Notes: generated from the sequence alone by a model not told the origin. A DNA stretch of 64,000 nucleotides from Morella rubra (GCA_003952965.2 CM025850.1:21707123-21771122); one strand, 5' to 3'. Numbered from the stretch's first letter, positions 22,101-33,607 are shown. Numbers and translations: made by a program.

Positions 22101-23969
22101 GGTTAGCATTGGCCATGGAGATGGCAACTTCTATGATCATGACCCCTAATTATATGACATCTATAACACTATCTAGTGGGGCCACTTAAAGCATGGTTAT
22201 AATAAAATGATACTGGAGTGCGAAAAAGAAAAAAAATGTTTTAGATGTCTAAATGGTTCGGCTATATAGATTAATGTAGTCTAGGACAGAAAACTCCGGG
22301 CAACTATATCACCTGGCCTTATAATAAGCTCCATTCCCGTATCCTCTACACCCTCGAAGGCTTAATTTATACGAGAAAAGTACTTCTAGATCCCCATGAA
22401 GTTTTCAACAAACTAATGATCGACACAAAGTGTACATAACGAGAGAGAGAACCTCGAAAGATATCTAACATGTTGGGGGCCGGGTCCAATAACGAGGCTG
22501 CGACGCGCGCGCGGTGCTTATCCACAGCCCTTGGGTTTATTGGCTATAACTGTGTGTGTTAGTTGGGTATACCAGCAAATAAGTTATTGAAGCTGTTTTG
22601 GTATTGTACCTTCATGTGGATTGATCGGTTTTGGTATTAGTGTCGCATTTTTAAGGGTTGCCTGACCGGCTGTCGTCCATGTATTGCCCGTTGTAGAGCG
22701 TGGCAGGTTTCTTGACTCTAATTAGTAGATCTCGAAGTGCTTGGTGGTTGAAAATTGCTATTTCCAGCAGGTTTTTTGAGGTACCTATAGTTAGGGAATG
22801 TACATTAGACTTGTCAGTTCAAGCGTGTTGCTTCTTTTGGGTATGCCTATTAGGGTTGTCGATCTCCCGCCCGTTTAGGGGATATATAGGTTACTTCTAT
22901 CCTGGAGAAGAAAAGTTTTAAACCCCCCTTCCGAAGAGGACTGAGTTGATCTGTTCATCCATTATATCCCTTGTACACGTATTAATCAAATATATAGGTC
23001 ACAGTCAACGTGGTTATCTTCCAGTTCGTACAGTAGGCTCGTACACATTGAATCCATGATAGCTACCAAGGAAGAGAAATATTAATTCTTCTGCTAATTA
23101 ATAATACTAATAGCTAGCGCCAGCTAAATCTCCCCTAATGGAAATGTCTAGGAAACAACCCATTCGGGACAGCTTCCTGATACCATTTTTGAGTTGTTTT
23201 ATGATTCCCCGAAGTTGATGAAACTGCATGACCAGTACGGGGTATCCTCCTTGAATGGAAGCCTCAAAATTCGATGAAAGTACCGGCAACTTGGCTTCCA
23301 CACCGACCAATGTAACCAATCCAAAGAAGACGGATGTTTGTTACACTTTTCTTTATTTTACATTCGAACAATGGGGGCACGGATACTGAGAAGTACCACG
23401 TGGGAGGAAGATTTTATGAGTTTTATTGGCTGGCATGCCTATAGAAAAATAGATCATACGTTAGATTCTATGACTCCAAATACCGTATCTTCACTGTTTT
23501 ATAATCATGGTAAAGTGGACATTGTTGACCAGGAAACACTTCAGTCAACCTGTTGGAGAATCCAAGGTGGGGTAAAAGAAAATTAATCGTGCTCATGATT
23601 TGAAGGGTTGCAAAACGGGATCGTATGGCTTACAAATCCAGCAGGGCATAATAATCTTGATTTGTGAGAACATTACGTGGATTCAACTCAATGTGTTTGT
23701 ATTTGTATTGGCGTGAGTGCCGTCGGCCAGAAACGGGATCTATTCCTTTTTTTTGCTCTTTTTATTTAATGTACTGTGTTGTGCATGTATGATTACTATT
23801 GTATTTAATTAATGACTTTTACCTACAAAGTCATAACTCTCAAAATCAGACCGACCATGGCAATAAATTCGAGAGTACTGAGAGGGAATATAGAGAGAAG
23901 TTAAGGAGAGAAGAGAATAGTGGGGCAGCTGGCATAGAGATGAGAGACGAATTTGACAGAGGACGTTTT

Positions 23970-24530
23970 TGATAGTTTATGCGGAATTAAACTAAATAAA
24001 TAACATGTTTTCAACAAAACATCAATCAGGATTATAATTGTAATTGCGGATTCGATTACTTACCTTAATATAGTAATTCGGGAATCCACAAGTTTCAACC
24101 CGCTTCACGATCCAATCCAAAGCTCCAACGATTCAGAATAGAATATCAACACAAATGTCTTGCCTCCTAAGGGATTTATGTCACTCTCTCATTTTAGGGA
24201 TTTCTCTAATAGGTTCTGATGGCCAACCCCTTGAATATAACAGTTATATTTATAGACCTTGGGAAACCCTAGAAAGAGCATAAGACATAGGATCCTTAGG
24301 GATCTCAAATTTCAGCCGTAGGATTAAACTAAAGAACTCTTCTTCTAGTAAAATTAGGGCTTCTACTAATTACAATCAAGTCATCAACATATTGTAATTG
24401 ACCCCTGAAATTTGAGATTATTGCAAATATGCCCCTTTACATACAATTAATTCCTTCCACCGACTATATTCCATATGAGATATTAGGACTGGATTAATCA
24501 TTTGGTTATCGAGGACACATAATTCTAACA
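23970..24530 (-). repeat. 3' LTR of copia element C
   Basis: 561 bp; on the element strand it begins TGTTAGAATTATGTG and ends AAACTATCA. On the element strand TATAAATATAACTG (near 24240-24256) is a plausible TATA region. Its partner is 29783-30343. Confidence 0.95.
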
Positions 24531-24541
24531 ATCTCCCACTT
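24531..24541 (-). other. Polypurine tract of copia element C
   Basis: On the minus strand AAGTGGGAGAT abuts the LTR start TGTTAG. Confidence 0.85.
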
Positions 24542-25246
24542 GCCCTCAGAACCAAATATCACCGTCATGTCCCTATCTCATGTAAACTTTGATTTCTTAG
24601 TTCATAACTCAGTTGGACCACAAAACAATTTTGAAATATATATAATATACTTTTATGTATTCAAAAATAATTTTGTAAAACACACCGGCCGGATTTCTTT
24701 TGGTCCAACACTTATATAAACATTAATTGAATATACTATCTCTCAAGAGACTGGTGGATTCCTTGTTGAGCATTCATACAACTCATCCATCACGCACACA
24801 ACCCAACATGTCCGTATATAGTCCTGAATGGACATCACCGGTTGATAACGTCAAAGTATGTGTACATAATACATGAATAAATAAAACCTCTCAGGTCTAA
24901 GGATAATATCAATTGTCATAGAACAACCTTTAACCTGACAGTGATCATTTTCCAAAAGGCGTTCTTTATCGTATCGTGTTCAGTACACGACACCCACTTG
25001 TTTGCTTAAGGTCATACCTCAATGATGGAATCAATCATTCTCTGTACAACAAGTGTAGACTTTATGATACAAAAGTCTAGAACAATTTCAGGCTTATAAG
25101 GAACTAAAAAATCATTATTCCCTGCCTTTGATTCATTAATCTCTAGCATGATTTTTCTACAATGTTGCCTGAACAAATTTACATACATAACATCTCATGT
25201 TACGTATAAACCTATAACAACAATAATATATGTGAAAAACAAAACG
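24542..25246 (-). other. 3' noncoding region of copia C
   Basis: About 700 bp between the RNase H stop and the polypurine tract without coding capacity. It is recognisably similar (blocks GAGACTGGTGGATTCCTT, CTCTCAGGTCTAAGGAT, TGCTTAAGGTCA, CCTGCCTTTGATTCATTA) to 31340-32096 and 59090-59829. In those copies the same sequence lies inside the LTR. Confidence 0.8.
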
Positions 25247-26081
25247 TCAAACCCAATCATACATATATCTCAAACCCATATCCTTAATATGTTTCTCAAA
25301 CACTTTCTGAGATAAAGGCTTTGTAAATGGATCAGCTAAATTATCAGCTGATGCAACCTTCACCATTGTGATATCACCTCTGGATATGATATCACGTATT
25401 AGGTGAAAACGATGTTCTATGTGCTTCCTTTGATGAGACCTTGGTTCCATTGCCTGTGCAATTGCACCATTATTATCGCAGTATAAGGAAATAGGGCCGA
25501 AGAGGGTTGCTTGCGAATCCCACACAGAGCTTCAAAGCAACATATTCTTTGTTAGAGAATCAGCAGTAGTATTCTGCCTCAGTTGTAGAATTAGTAAAAC
25601 TTCTCCAACTGAATGCTCCTTTGCCAAGAAGGAACACAAACCCGGATGTTGATCTTCTATCATCAATGTCTGATTGAAAATCTGAATTTGTATATTCTTG
25701 GACAGTCAGATCCTCACTACCATACACTAAGAAATAGTGTTTTGTATTTCTCAAATACCTGAGGATATGTTTTACTGCTGACCAATGTTCTGGACCTGGA
25801 TTGGATTGGTATCTACTCACAACGCTAACTGTGTGACTGATATCAGATGTAGTATAAAGCATAGCATACATGAGACTCCCTACAGCCGAAGCATAATGGC
25901 AATTACTCATCTTCTCTCTTTCTTCAGGTGTTTTTGGACACATCTGCTTAGAGAGATGAATTCCATGTCTAAAGGGTAGAAACCCTTTCTTGGAATTTAC
26001 CATGCTAAATCTAGCCAATATCCTGTCAATATAATTGACCTGTGAGAGACCCAATAATCTCTTCTTTCGGTCTCTAAACAC
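25247..26081 (-). pseudogene. Copia C RT connection and RNase H
   Basis: Two frames: 25560-26081 (173 codons, from a NYIDRIL block through HILRYLRNTKHYFLVYG and DDRRSTSGFVF to STTEAEYY) and 25247-25525 (YCDNNGAIA, HIEHRFHLIRD, DNLADPFTKPL). They belong to one RNase H domain split by a shift and stop near 25530-25560. In the first acidic position the usual DAD reads NSDF (TNSDFQSD), so one acidic residue is changed. Role in the element: removal of template RNA. Confidence 0.9.
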
Positions 26082-27152
26082 TTTGATCCCGAGTATATAG
26101 GATGCTTCCCAAGGTCTTTCATTGAAAATTGGTTAGACAACCACATTTTCATAGATGACAAAGCCCTTACATCATTCCCAATGAGTAGTATGTCATCTAC
26201 ATAAAGAATTAAAAAGGTGATAGCACTCCCACTAACCTTCTTGTAGACACAAGGTTCATCCATGTTTTGTGAGCAACCAAACATTTTGATTGACTCATTA
26301 AAACGGATGTTCCAACAACGTGATGCTTGTTTTAGGCCATAAATGGATTTCTCCAATTTGCACACTTTTGATTCATTTCCTGAGATATGAAACCTTCTGG
26401 CTGGTCATATAAATTTTTTCATGGATGTACCCATTCAAGAATGCGGTTTTCACATCCATCTACCATATCTCATAATCATAATATGCTGCAATTGCCAACA
26501 GAATCCTTATGGACTTTAGCATAGCTACTGGTGAAAAGGTTTCCTCATAATCAATACTAGCCTTTTGAGTATACCCTTTTGCTACCAGCCTAGCTTTAAA
26601 GGTCTCTACCTTTCCTGTTGGTCCAAGTTTCCTTTTGTAGACCCATTTGCAACCTATAGGCTTAATGCCTTCTGGTTTGTCTACCAAGGTCCATACCTTG
26701 TTGGAATACATGGAGTCCATCTCTGATTCCATGGCCACATGCCAATGCTTAGCATCTTTGTCTTTCATAGCCTCTGTATAATCACAAGGATCAATCTCCA
26801 GTCCCTCAGATTCCATTTGATAAATTTCATTTAACAAATTGAATTTTACGGGAGGTCTTATAATCCTTTTACTATGACGAGGCTCTTGTGTCTCAACAGG
26901 TTTAGTTTGATTAGTGGGAATAATCACTTGATCATCATTGTTCTCATTCTGCTCAGTCACTGTACTATCTCTTTGCTCATCAAGAGCAACTCTACTCTCA
27001 GTTTCATTCAAACTATAATCCTCTTCAAGAAAAGTAGCATTCCTACTAACAAACACTTTGTTTTCATTTAGCTTATACAAGTAGAAACCACTAGTCATTT
27101 TGGGATAGCCTACAAATAGGCACCTATCAGTCCTTGATCCCAGCTTATCCAC
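25997..27152 (-). pseudogene. Copia C reverse transcriptase
   Basis: The frame at 26460-27152 (230 codons) runs from the integrase C-terminal region (RCLFVGYPK) through the linker to the RT start (WKLVDKPEG-like block, RLVAKGYTQK, FSPVAMLKSIRILLAIAA). After a break near 26370-26460 the next frame (25997-26365) holds KSIYGLKQASRCW and the intact catalytic YVDD box (26192-26203, LILYVDDILLIGND). A further frameshift precedes the RT connection. The core catalytic residues survive, but the reading frame is split at least twice. Confidence 0.9.
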
Positions 27153-27301
27153 ATTAAACCTTTTAACATGAGCTGGACAACCCCATATCTTAATATGATT
27201 TAGGCTTGGCTTCTTGCCAGTCCATAACTCATATGGGTATTAGGAACTGATTTTGTAGGGATCCTGTTTAACAAGTAAACAATGGTCTCCAAAGCATGTC
27301 C

Positions 27302-28110
27302 CTAAAATAATATGGGCAACTCAGATATGCTCATCATGGAATGAACCATATCCAATAGGGTTCTATTCCTTCTTTCTGCAACACCATTGTGTTGTGGTGT
27401 GCCTGGTGGTGTGAGTTGAGATATGATTCCATGATCTTTAAGATAAACTTTAAAATCATCCAAGAGGTATTCGCCTCCCCTATCGGAGCGAATTATTTTA
27501 ATGGACTTTCCAATCTGTTTCTCAACTTCATTATGGAATTCCTTGAACTTTTCAAAGGATTTCGATTTATATTTCATCAGGTATAGATAACCATATCTGG
27601 AATAATCATCAATGAAAGTAATGAAATAAGAGAAACCTCCTCTTGCCATATGGTTGAAGGGACCACAAACATCAGTATGTATTAATCCTAATACTTCTGT
27701 GGCTCTAATTCCTTTTCCTGTAAAAGGACTTTTGGTCATTTTTCCTTGTAAGCAGGGCTCACAGATTGGATAGGGCTCAATTTTTAGAAATTGCAATGGC
27801 CCATCCCTTACCAATCTATTGATCCTATCAATATTGGCATGACCAAGTCTTAGATGCCACAAGTAAGTTGGATTAACATCCCTTTTCCTCTTAAGGGATA
27901 ACACACTGGAATCATCATTCTTAATATTATTCAAAGAATTATCAACATTCAAAAGATAAAGACCATCATAAATAATTCCAGAAGCAACAAAATTATTTTG
28001 AAACTTAATAACAAGTTTGGAATTGAAAAGAAATGAATATCCAGATAAACCAAGTTTTGAAACAGAAATCAAATTTCTACGAACTTCTGGAACATAAAGA
28101 CAGTCTTCTA
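27302..28110 (-). pseudogene. Copia C integrase with GAG-pre-integrase domain
   Basis: A long open frame (ORF 27302-28186) begins in gag sequence, crosses the deletion, and enters the protease tail (CLYVPEVRRNLISVSKL). It then carries the GAG-pre-integrase HHCC-type zinc region (YLWHLRLGHANIDRI ... CEPCLQGKM) and the integrase core. The D-D-E residues are visible: D in HTDVCGPF, D in RSDRGGEY, E in HNGVAERRNRTLLD. The frame stops at 27302 before the integrase C-terminus. This enzyme inserts cDNA into the genome. The catalytic triad is intact but the protein is fused to gag remnants and truncated. Confidence 0.9.
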
Positions 28111-28605
28111 GAATCAGGCAGAGATGAAAGAATGACATCAACTTTTGTGTCACCATCCATCTCAGCTCCCAAATTGTCCAATTCATTAATGAAAGAAATC
28201 ATCTACAAGACATGTTCCCGAACTAGGCTCCCTTCCACCATTTTGGTGGACATCAGATTCTTCATAGTAGTCTACCTAGCAGATCTGCTCTGCTCTCCAA
28301 ATATTTCTTGGAGATGCAACATAGCGCCTGCAGCTGTAGCTATGCCCTCACAATCTTTCTGCAAAACATTTGAGATTGAGGCCATAATATAGCACTTTGC
28401 CATAATATCATCATCATGCCACTTGTAAAGACTTCTTTTCTTCCTCAGTGGCATTGTCTAGGTTAAGCTCAGGTGACTTAGAGGTTAGAACATAACCGAT
28501 CTTATCGGCTGAGAGAACAATCATAAGATTTCTCTTCCAATCAACATAATTTGGTCCTGTCAACCGATTGTCATCCAGAATCCTAGCCAAAGGATTAAAA
28601 GTCAT
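28110..28605 (-). pseudogene. Copia C gag, truncated
   Basis: The start ATG on the minus strand is at 28603-28605 (MTFNPLARIL, then LTGPNYVDWKRNLMIVL, a typical gag-N block of Tork/Angela-type copias). After a frame change at about 28415 it continues with WHDDDIMAKCYIMASI and LQEIFGEQSRSAR. The C-terminal half with the zinc knuckle is missing: sequence near 28100-28130 jumps from a gag FINELDNLGAE-like block into the protease tail. It cannot make a working particle protein. Confidence 0.85.
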
Positions 28606-28639
28606 TTTGAATCTGCAAAATAATTCACACATATATTTC

Positions 28640-29768
28640 CATTAGATTCAGGTTTTTGAAATACTAATGGTACCACCCATTCGAATAATAAACAGATATA
28701 TCAAATATATCATACAATGAGAAATATAACATTTATATTCATGACATTCTAAATGGGTATCGAGAACCTCTACCTTACATGCAACAACAATTCCATTTTG
28801 GTAATCATTGTACATATCTTGTAAAGGCGAATAGCTACTATTCATCAAAATTTACATCATATGCAAAATATTCTAAAATATTTGTGATTCTCGATTTTCT
28901 TTTGGCCTACCTAAATAAACACATCTTATACTATTTTAGTACTTGCGTTTACTTGGTTTGTGCATTCCATTATCTAAGTGTGTTCCAAATTCTTGTGAGT
29001 TTATGTCACTATTTTAGTAGACACTCCACTGAGATGTAGACACTTATCTTCCAAGAGATAAACAAGAAAATTTTACAAAATTAAAATCGGTCTTATCCAT
29101 TTTGGCTTCAACCAATTTTAATCAAGTAAAAACTCCTATTTATTGATAATAGAGACCATAGGAAAAATTACAATAATTAATCCTATTCAGCACCCAAATT
29201 TGGAAGAAAAAAAATTCCAAAGTTTTTTTTTGGTCGGTCAACCGTTGACTGTTGATCGGTCAAACCGGTTGAACGCTTGCTAGACCGGTCACGTTGGTCC
29301 AGCCTTGGGTGCGTGGGCTGGGTTCACAACCCAGCCCGGCCCATGCGTTGGGCTGGGCTTCGACCCAGCTAGCCCAATACATAATTTTTTTTTTTATTAA
29401 CCCAGCCCAACTTTTGGGCTGGGCTATTGGGCCTTGGGCCGGGTAGGGCAACTGTTGCCCTACCCGAGGCCCAAGCATTTGACCAGGGCATCTTAATGCC
29501 CTGGGTGCCGTCTAGTCTCCGGCGACATTGTTCATCTCATGAACAATGTTTTTTTAATAATAAATTCTAAATATTTACTGTTCATAACTCATTATAAAAA
29601 AAATTAATGGAACAAAAACGTGAACAGTAAATCAAATTTTCATACAATAAAATTCTGCACCATTCATAATAGTGCGTGAACAGTAACTAGAAAAGGGTTT
29701 TGGCTTTTGATTCTCAATAAAAAATTAGCAAGGTCCATATAATCCAACAATTGCAATCATATGAACCT
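28640..29768 (-). other. Leader (5' UTR) of copia C
   Basis: About 1.1 kb between the primer site and gag with no supported ORF. The part at 29220-29510 is GC-rich (CCAGCCC/GGGCTGG phrases) and forms consecutive tight inverted repeats. The gag-proximal part (28660-28850) is similar to 62880-63090 in copia element F. Confidence 0.8.
29315..29465 (-). repeat. Row of perfect hairpins in copia C leader
   Basis: Three perfect inverted repeats, each with a 3-nt loop: 29315-29337 (10-bp stem, GGGCTGGGTT arm), 29401-29423 (10-bp stem, CCCAGCCCAA arm) and 29441-29465 (11-bp stem, GGGTAGGGCAA arm). An imperfect one lies between them (about 29348-29377). They are GC-rich in an otherwise AT-rich element and would fold in the genomic RNA. 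Confidence 0.85.
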
Positions 29769-29769
29769 G

Positions 29770-29781
29770 GCTCTGATACCA
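29770..29781 (-). other. Primer binding site of copia C (initiator Met tRNA)
   Basis: On the minus strand TGGTATCAGAGC, an exact complement of the initiator methionine tRNA 3' end, starts one base after the 5' LTR. Confidence 0.95.
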
Positions 29782-29782
29782 C

Positions 29783-30343
29783 TGATAGTTTATGCGGAAT
29801 TAAACTAAATAAATAACATGTTTTCAACAAAACATCAATCAGGATTATAATTGCAATTGCGGATTCGATTGCTTACCTTGATACAGTAATTGGGAATCCA
29901 CAAGTTTCAACCCGCTTCACGATCCAATCCAAAGCTCCAGCGATTCATAATAGAATAGCAACACAAATGTCTTGCCTCCTAAGGGATTTATGTCACTCTC
30001 TCCTTTTAGGGATTTCTCTAATAGGTTCTGATGGCCAACCCCTTGAATATAACAGTTATATTTATAGGCCTTGGGAAACCCTAGAGAGAGCATAAGACAT
30101 AGGATCCTTAGGGATCTCAAATTCAGCCGTAGGATTAAACTGAAGAACTCTTCTTCTAATAAAATTAGGGCTTCTACTAATTACAATCAAGTCCATCAAC
30201 ATATTGTAATTGACCCCTGAAATTTGAGATTATTGCAAATATGCCCCTTTACATACAATTAATTCCTTCCACCAAACTATATTCCATATGAGATATTAGG
30301 ACTGGATTAATCATTTGGTTATTGAGGGCACATAATTCTAACA
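29783..30343 (-). repeat. 5' LTR of copia element C
   Basis: 561 bp, matching 23970-24530 with scattered substitutions and one or two single-base indels. Confidence 0.95.
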
Positions 30344-30348
30344 GTTTT

Positions 30349-30825
30349 AAACTATAGTAGCGGGAAGAAGAAGGGAGTCTTAGCGCTAAATGAATTTTAA
30401 CAACGAAAATTATCGATTTGATTTTTGAATTTTAACAACAACCATTTTTTCAAGTCACCGAAAGCTATGTCTTCGTTACAATATCTTCATATCTTCATGA
30501 AGGACTTGAGTGCTGTAGCCTGAGTTTTCAGTCTTTCTGGAACCTGGTTTCTTAGCAACCAAACAGAAGGACTTGAGTGCTGTAGTGTAACCTAATTTTT
30601 CTTTTAGTGGTGGACGTACGGAAGTGGAACTAGTGCAGCATGGAATTGAAACAAATGCTCATAATTGAGGGCGAATGGACCCTAAGGTGGTTATTTTACC
30701 CAAAATGAACCTACTGGCCCATTTGCTGGGCAAGTGGGGTGGCTCAGACAGAAACTATACGAATTTCCTTAATAGGGATTGCATTCCTTGGAGAATCAGG
30801 AATTGTGACGCCTTTGAAAGTTTGT
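30349..30825. other. Intergenic, no supported gene
   Basis: A GGACTTGAGTGCTGTAG phrase occurs twice (about 30504 and 30570), which suggests a small local duplication. Nothing else is recognisable. Confidence 0.5.
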
Positions 30826-32096
30826 CTGTGAAAAATTAACTTACTAATTTTCTTTGTTGATCTCGAGAATTCTTCAATAATCTTCAGGTTCTTGTCAATC
30901 TCACAATCTTGAAAATTTCACAATAGCAGCCTAAGTGTTTTGCCTCTTTCCTCTCTACGCTCACAACTGTATAGGGTTTTTTGAGTCATGATGGCTAACT
31001 CTTCTACTAACAATTAGGTAGATTATGTCATAGCTATCCTTATATATAAAAACTCTAGCTGTGATAGTGCGTGAGATCGTTAGGATCTCAGATCTCGGCC
31101 GTAGGATCACATGGAAAAACTCTTTTTTCATTAACTCCTTATATTCTTTTATTCCGAATTTGGGCTTCTATTAATTGTAATCATGTCCATCAATATATTA
31201 CAATTCACCCCGAGATTTGAGATTGATTTGTGAAACCCCTTTTGCTAACAATTATTCGTTTATTTATCCTTCACCATACTATATTCCACATGAGTCAATA
31301 GGACCGGAATCATATCATGATTAAGTCCTTAACTCATATAATTCTAAATTCACAATCTGTAACTCGTTGGACTATCAATTGTTTCCAAAACAATTTCACA
31401 AATATATATATATATTAATTTCAAAAAATATTTTCACAAAATACCATTGGCCAATGGATTCTTTTTCTAGTCCAACCCTATACAGATATATTGAATATAC
31501 TGCCTCATCAAAGAGACTGGTGGATTCCTTATTGAGCATTTATACAAACCCACTTATTATGCACAAGACCCAACGTTATCTGGAATATTTGACCTAGAAA
31601 GATCATCACCAAATGACTCGGTCAAAGCACAAGTACACAACAAACAGATCCATACAAACCTCTCAGGTCTAAGGATACAATAAACCAATTGTGTTGAATA
31701 CCTTCTCAACATCAGTGATCACTTCTAGAAGGTATTCATATTTGATCCCGTTCAGTGCATGTACTCTTACATTACACCCACTCATTTGCTTAAGGTCACT
31801 ACCTCAATGACGAAGTCCATCATCCTATTAAATAGAGGCACAACAAGTGTAGACCTATAGTACATCAATATGTACCTTGGTCTAGAACAAAACATCAAGT
31901 GAACAAGGAACCGAAAAGTCATACTTCCCGCCTTTGATTCATTAATCATTTGGCATGACTTTTCTACAATGTCACTCAATAATATCTATGTAACATCTTA
32001 TGTCACATCATATTACCCAATAAATAAATATAAACATGTGACATCTAAATAACTATTATTCAGATAAATAATTTTTAAGGCATTATTCTTACAGTT
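30826..32096 (-). repeat. Probable solo LTR of copia family F
   Basis: About 1.27 kb, similar over its whole length to 58613-59829, the 3' LTR of copia F. Its right edge (ATTCTTACA) falls exactly where the polypurine tract begins in copia F, but here it is followed by unrelated DNA (GTTTTGTCTTTG), as expected for a lone LTR. The left edge is approximate; GTTTG near 30818 against GTTTT at 32097 is at best an imperfect target duplication. Confidence 0.7.
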
Positions 32097-32480
32097 TTGT
32101 CTTTGACTAAGGAAATGAAATGCTGTTCCAAGAAAAAGAAATCAGCGAAGCGGACCATATATATGTCCTCGAGGGGCAATTTGTACGTCGTGACATCCAG
32201 CCGAGACTGTTGATAATCCGAACCAGAGGTTCCGTTTAAGTCAACCATTTTCTTGACTGGCCACCTTATTAATACTCTATTCGCTTCTTTAATAAAACAT
32301 TTATCTTGGGCTATTTGTTTACCTTCTCCAACGAAGCCGAAGAAGCAATCCGAACGTGGCAAGGGGAGATCTGAAGCGCTTCTTTAAGCAAGTAAGTTCG
32401 ATTACCTTTCGCCTAGCAGTAGAAAGAAAAGAGCTTCCTTACCTTTCTTTTTTATCTCTTTCTTTCGTCACAAGATATAT
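32097..32480 (-). other. Unidentified segment with 95-codon minus ORF
   Basis: The minus frame 32075-32362 mostly lies here (MPRSDCFFGFVGEGKQIAQ start). The composition (GC higher than flanks, 5'-AAGCGCTTCTTTAAGCAAG-like stretches, CTTTCT runs) is unlike the surrounding retroelements and reminds me of plant mitochondrial intergenic DNA. No known domain is recognised. A nuclear copy of organelle DNA is a possibility, not a conclusion. Confidence 0.3.
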
Positions 32481-33117
32481 GAACCTTAATGTCTATCGAG
32501 GATATTGAACTTACATGACGAAGTATTTGTTTACCATATATATGTTACATGACGAACTTTATGGAAGAAGCATTTGAAATAAAAAATAAACTCAAGAATC
32601 TTAAATCTAATAAAAAAAATTTCTAGGAGATGTTTAATATTTTTAGTCAATTCATTGTATAATCTAAGTTGGGTGGTGAAATCTAGATCATCAATTAAAA
32701 ATAAGAACGAGTTTTTCTTCTAAAAATATAAAACGAAAATACATCAAAATCTCTCGGGCATGCAAGATTGGGAATCACAGTAGAAATTATATATCCTATT
32801 TTTATTAAACCTATACTTGAATGAGAGAGTTGTTATAGGTACAGGTTGACCTGGCAATTAAGGGCCTCTAAAAAATGAAAAAATGAATTTATTATTTAAT
32901 ACGAATCATTGCCTCAAATTAAGCATACTTAATTACGTAAAAGAATTGCTTTTTGACATAAATTGCTTCTTTTTCGTTTAAATCCTAGACCATATAATTA
33001 AGCCATATATGACATATTCTCGCACTGAAACAATTTGAACTTTTTATTAAATGTTAGATCTTTAAAGAAAATATCTTTGTATACCACCTATAACGGGCCA
33101 TCGAGTTTGTATATTTT
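32481..33117. other. Intergenic, no supported gene
   Basis: AT-rich DNA with no ORF, repeat or RNA gene that I can support. Confidence 0.5.
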
Positions 33118-33607
33118 AAGGGTTAACTACCCATTTTTTTCCCCTAGGTTTTGACCTCTTTTTTAACAAATGGTCATTGGGTTTTCAAATTCATCATAGA
33201 GGTCCTGAATTTATAATTTTTGTCAAAAAAATGTCATTCTCTTAAAATGTCATTTTCAAAGTTAATGTTTATATGTCAGCACCAATCAAAAATTTGACAT
33301 GTGTCACTCAAAACTAAAATTGACTTATAATTTTTTGTTTTTAAAAATAATTTACGTAATTTATTTTTTTTTATTTTTTTTAAAAAAAATTACAAAAAAA
33401 AACTTTAAAAAAATTGTAAGTCACATTATTTTAGTTTTAAGTAACATGTGTCAATTTATTATTAAAATTGATGTGTGAGTTGTTAACTTCATAGATAGAA
33501 GTTTAGCGAAAATGACTTGTTTGATAAAAATTGCAAACTCATGGACATAAAAAATATGAGTGATAAAATGCAAAATAGTTAGGCCACCGAACGTAATCTT
33601 AACCCTC
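33118..33607. mobile_element. Foldback MITE-like element
   Basis: About 490 bp with long imperfect inverted arms. The left arm begins AAGGGTTAACTACCC; the right arm ends AATCTTAACCCT. Internal arm blocks GACATGTGTCACTC and GACACATGTTACTT (other strand) lie at matching distances, and the centre is A/T homopolymer-rich. There is no coding capacity. The target duplication was not determined. Confidence 0.7.

Larger units (their letters stand above)
19437..23964. other. Intergenic, downstream of WOX11/12
   Basis: About 4.5 kb with no supported gene. Short frames at 20663-20896 (+), 22700-22921 (+), 23107-23319 (-) and 23338-23586 (+) have no recognisable domain. The 23107-23319 minus frame has balanced, protein-like composition and could be an exon remnant, but I cannot name it. 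The first few hundred bases should hold the WOX 3' UTR. Confidence 0.5.
23970..30343 (-). mobile_element. Ty1/copia element C (Tork-like), full ends
   Basis: Two 561-bp LTRs (23970-24530 and 29783-30343) are flanked by an exact 5-bp duplication GTTTT (23965-23969 and 30344-30348). Primer site and polypurine tract are in place. The element is 6374 bp. Protein order on the minus strand is gag, integrase, RT, RNase H (copia order). Gag is shortened and the zinc knuckle and most of the protease are deleted near 28100. Several stops and shifts interrupt pol. The LTRs remain closely similar, so the copy is fairly young but already defective. Lineage is inferred from motif flavour only. Confidence 0.93.

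Noticed and set aside
30344-32100. Target duplication GTTTT shared by copia C and the solo LTR as evidence of one compound event
   Set aside because: GTTTT at 32097 has no exact partner at the left edge of the solo LTR; the likeness to the copia C duplication is probably chance.
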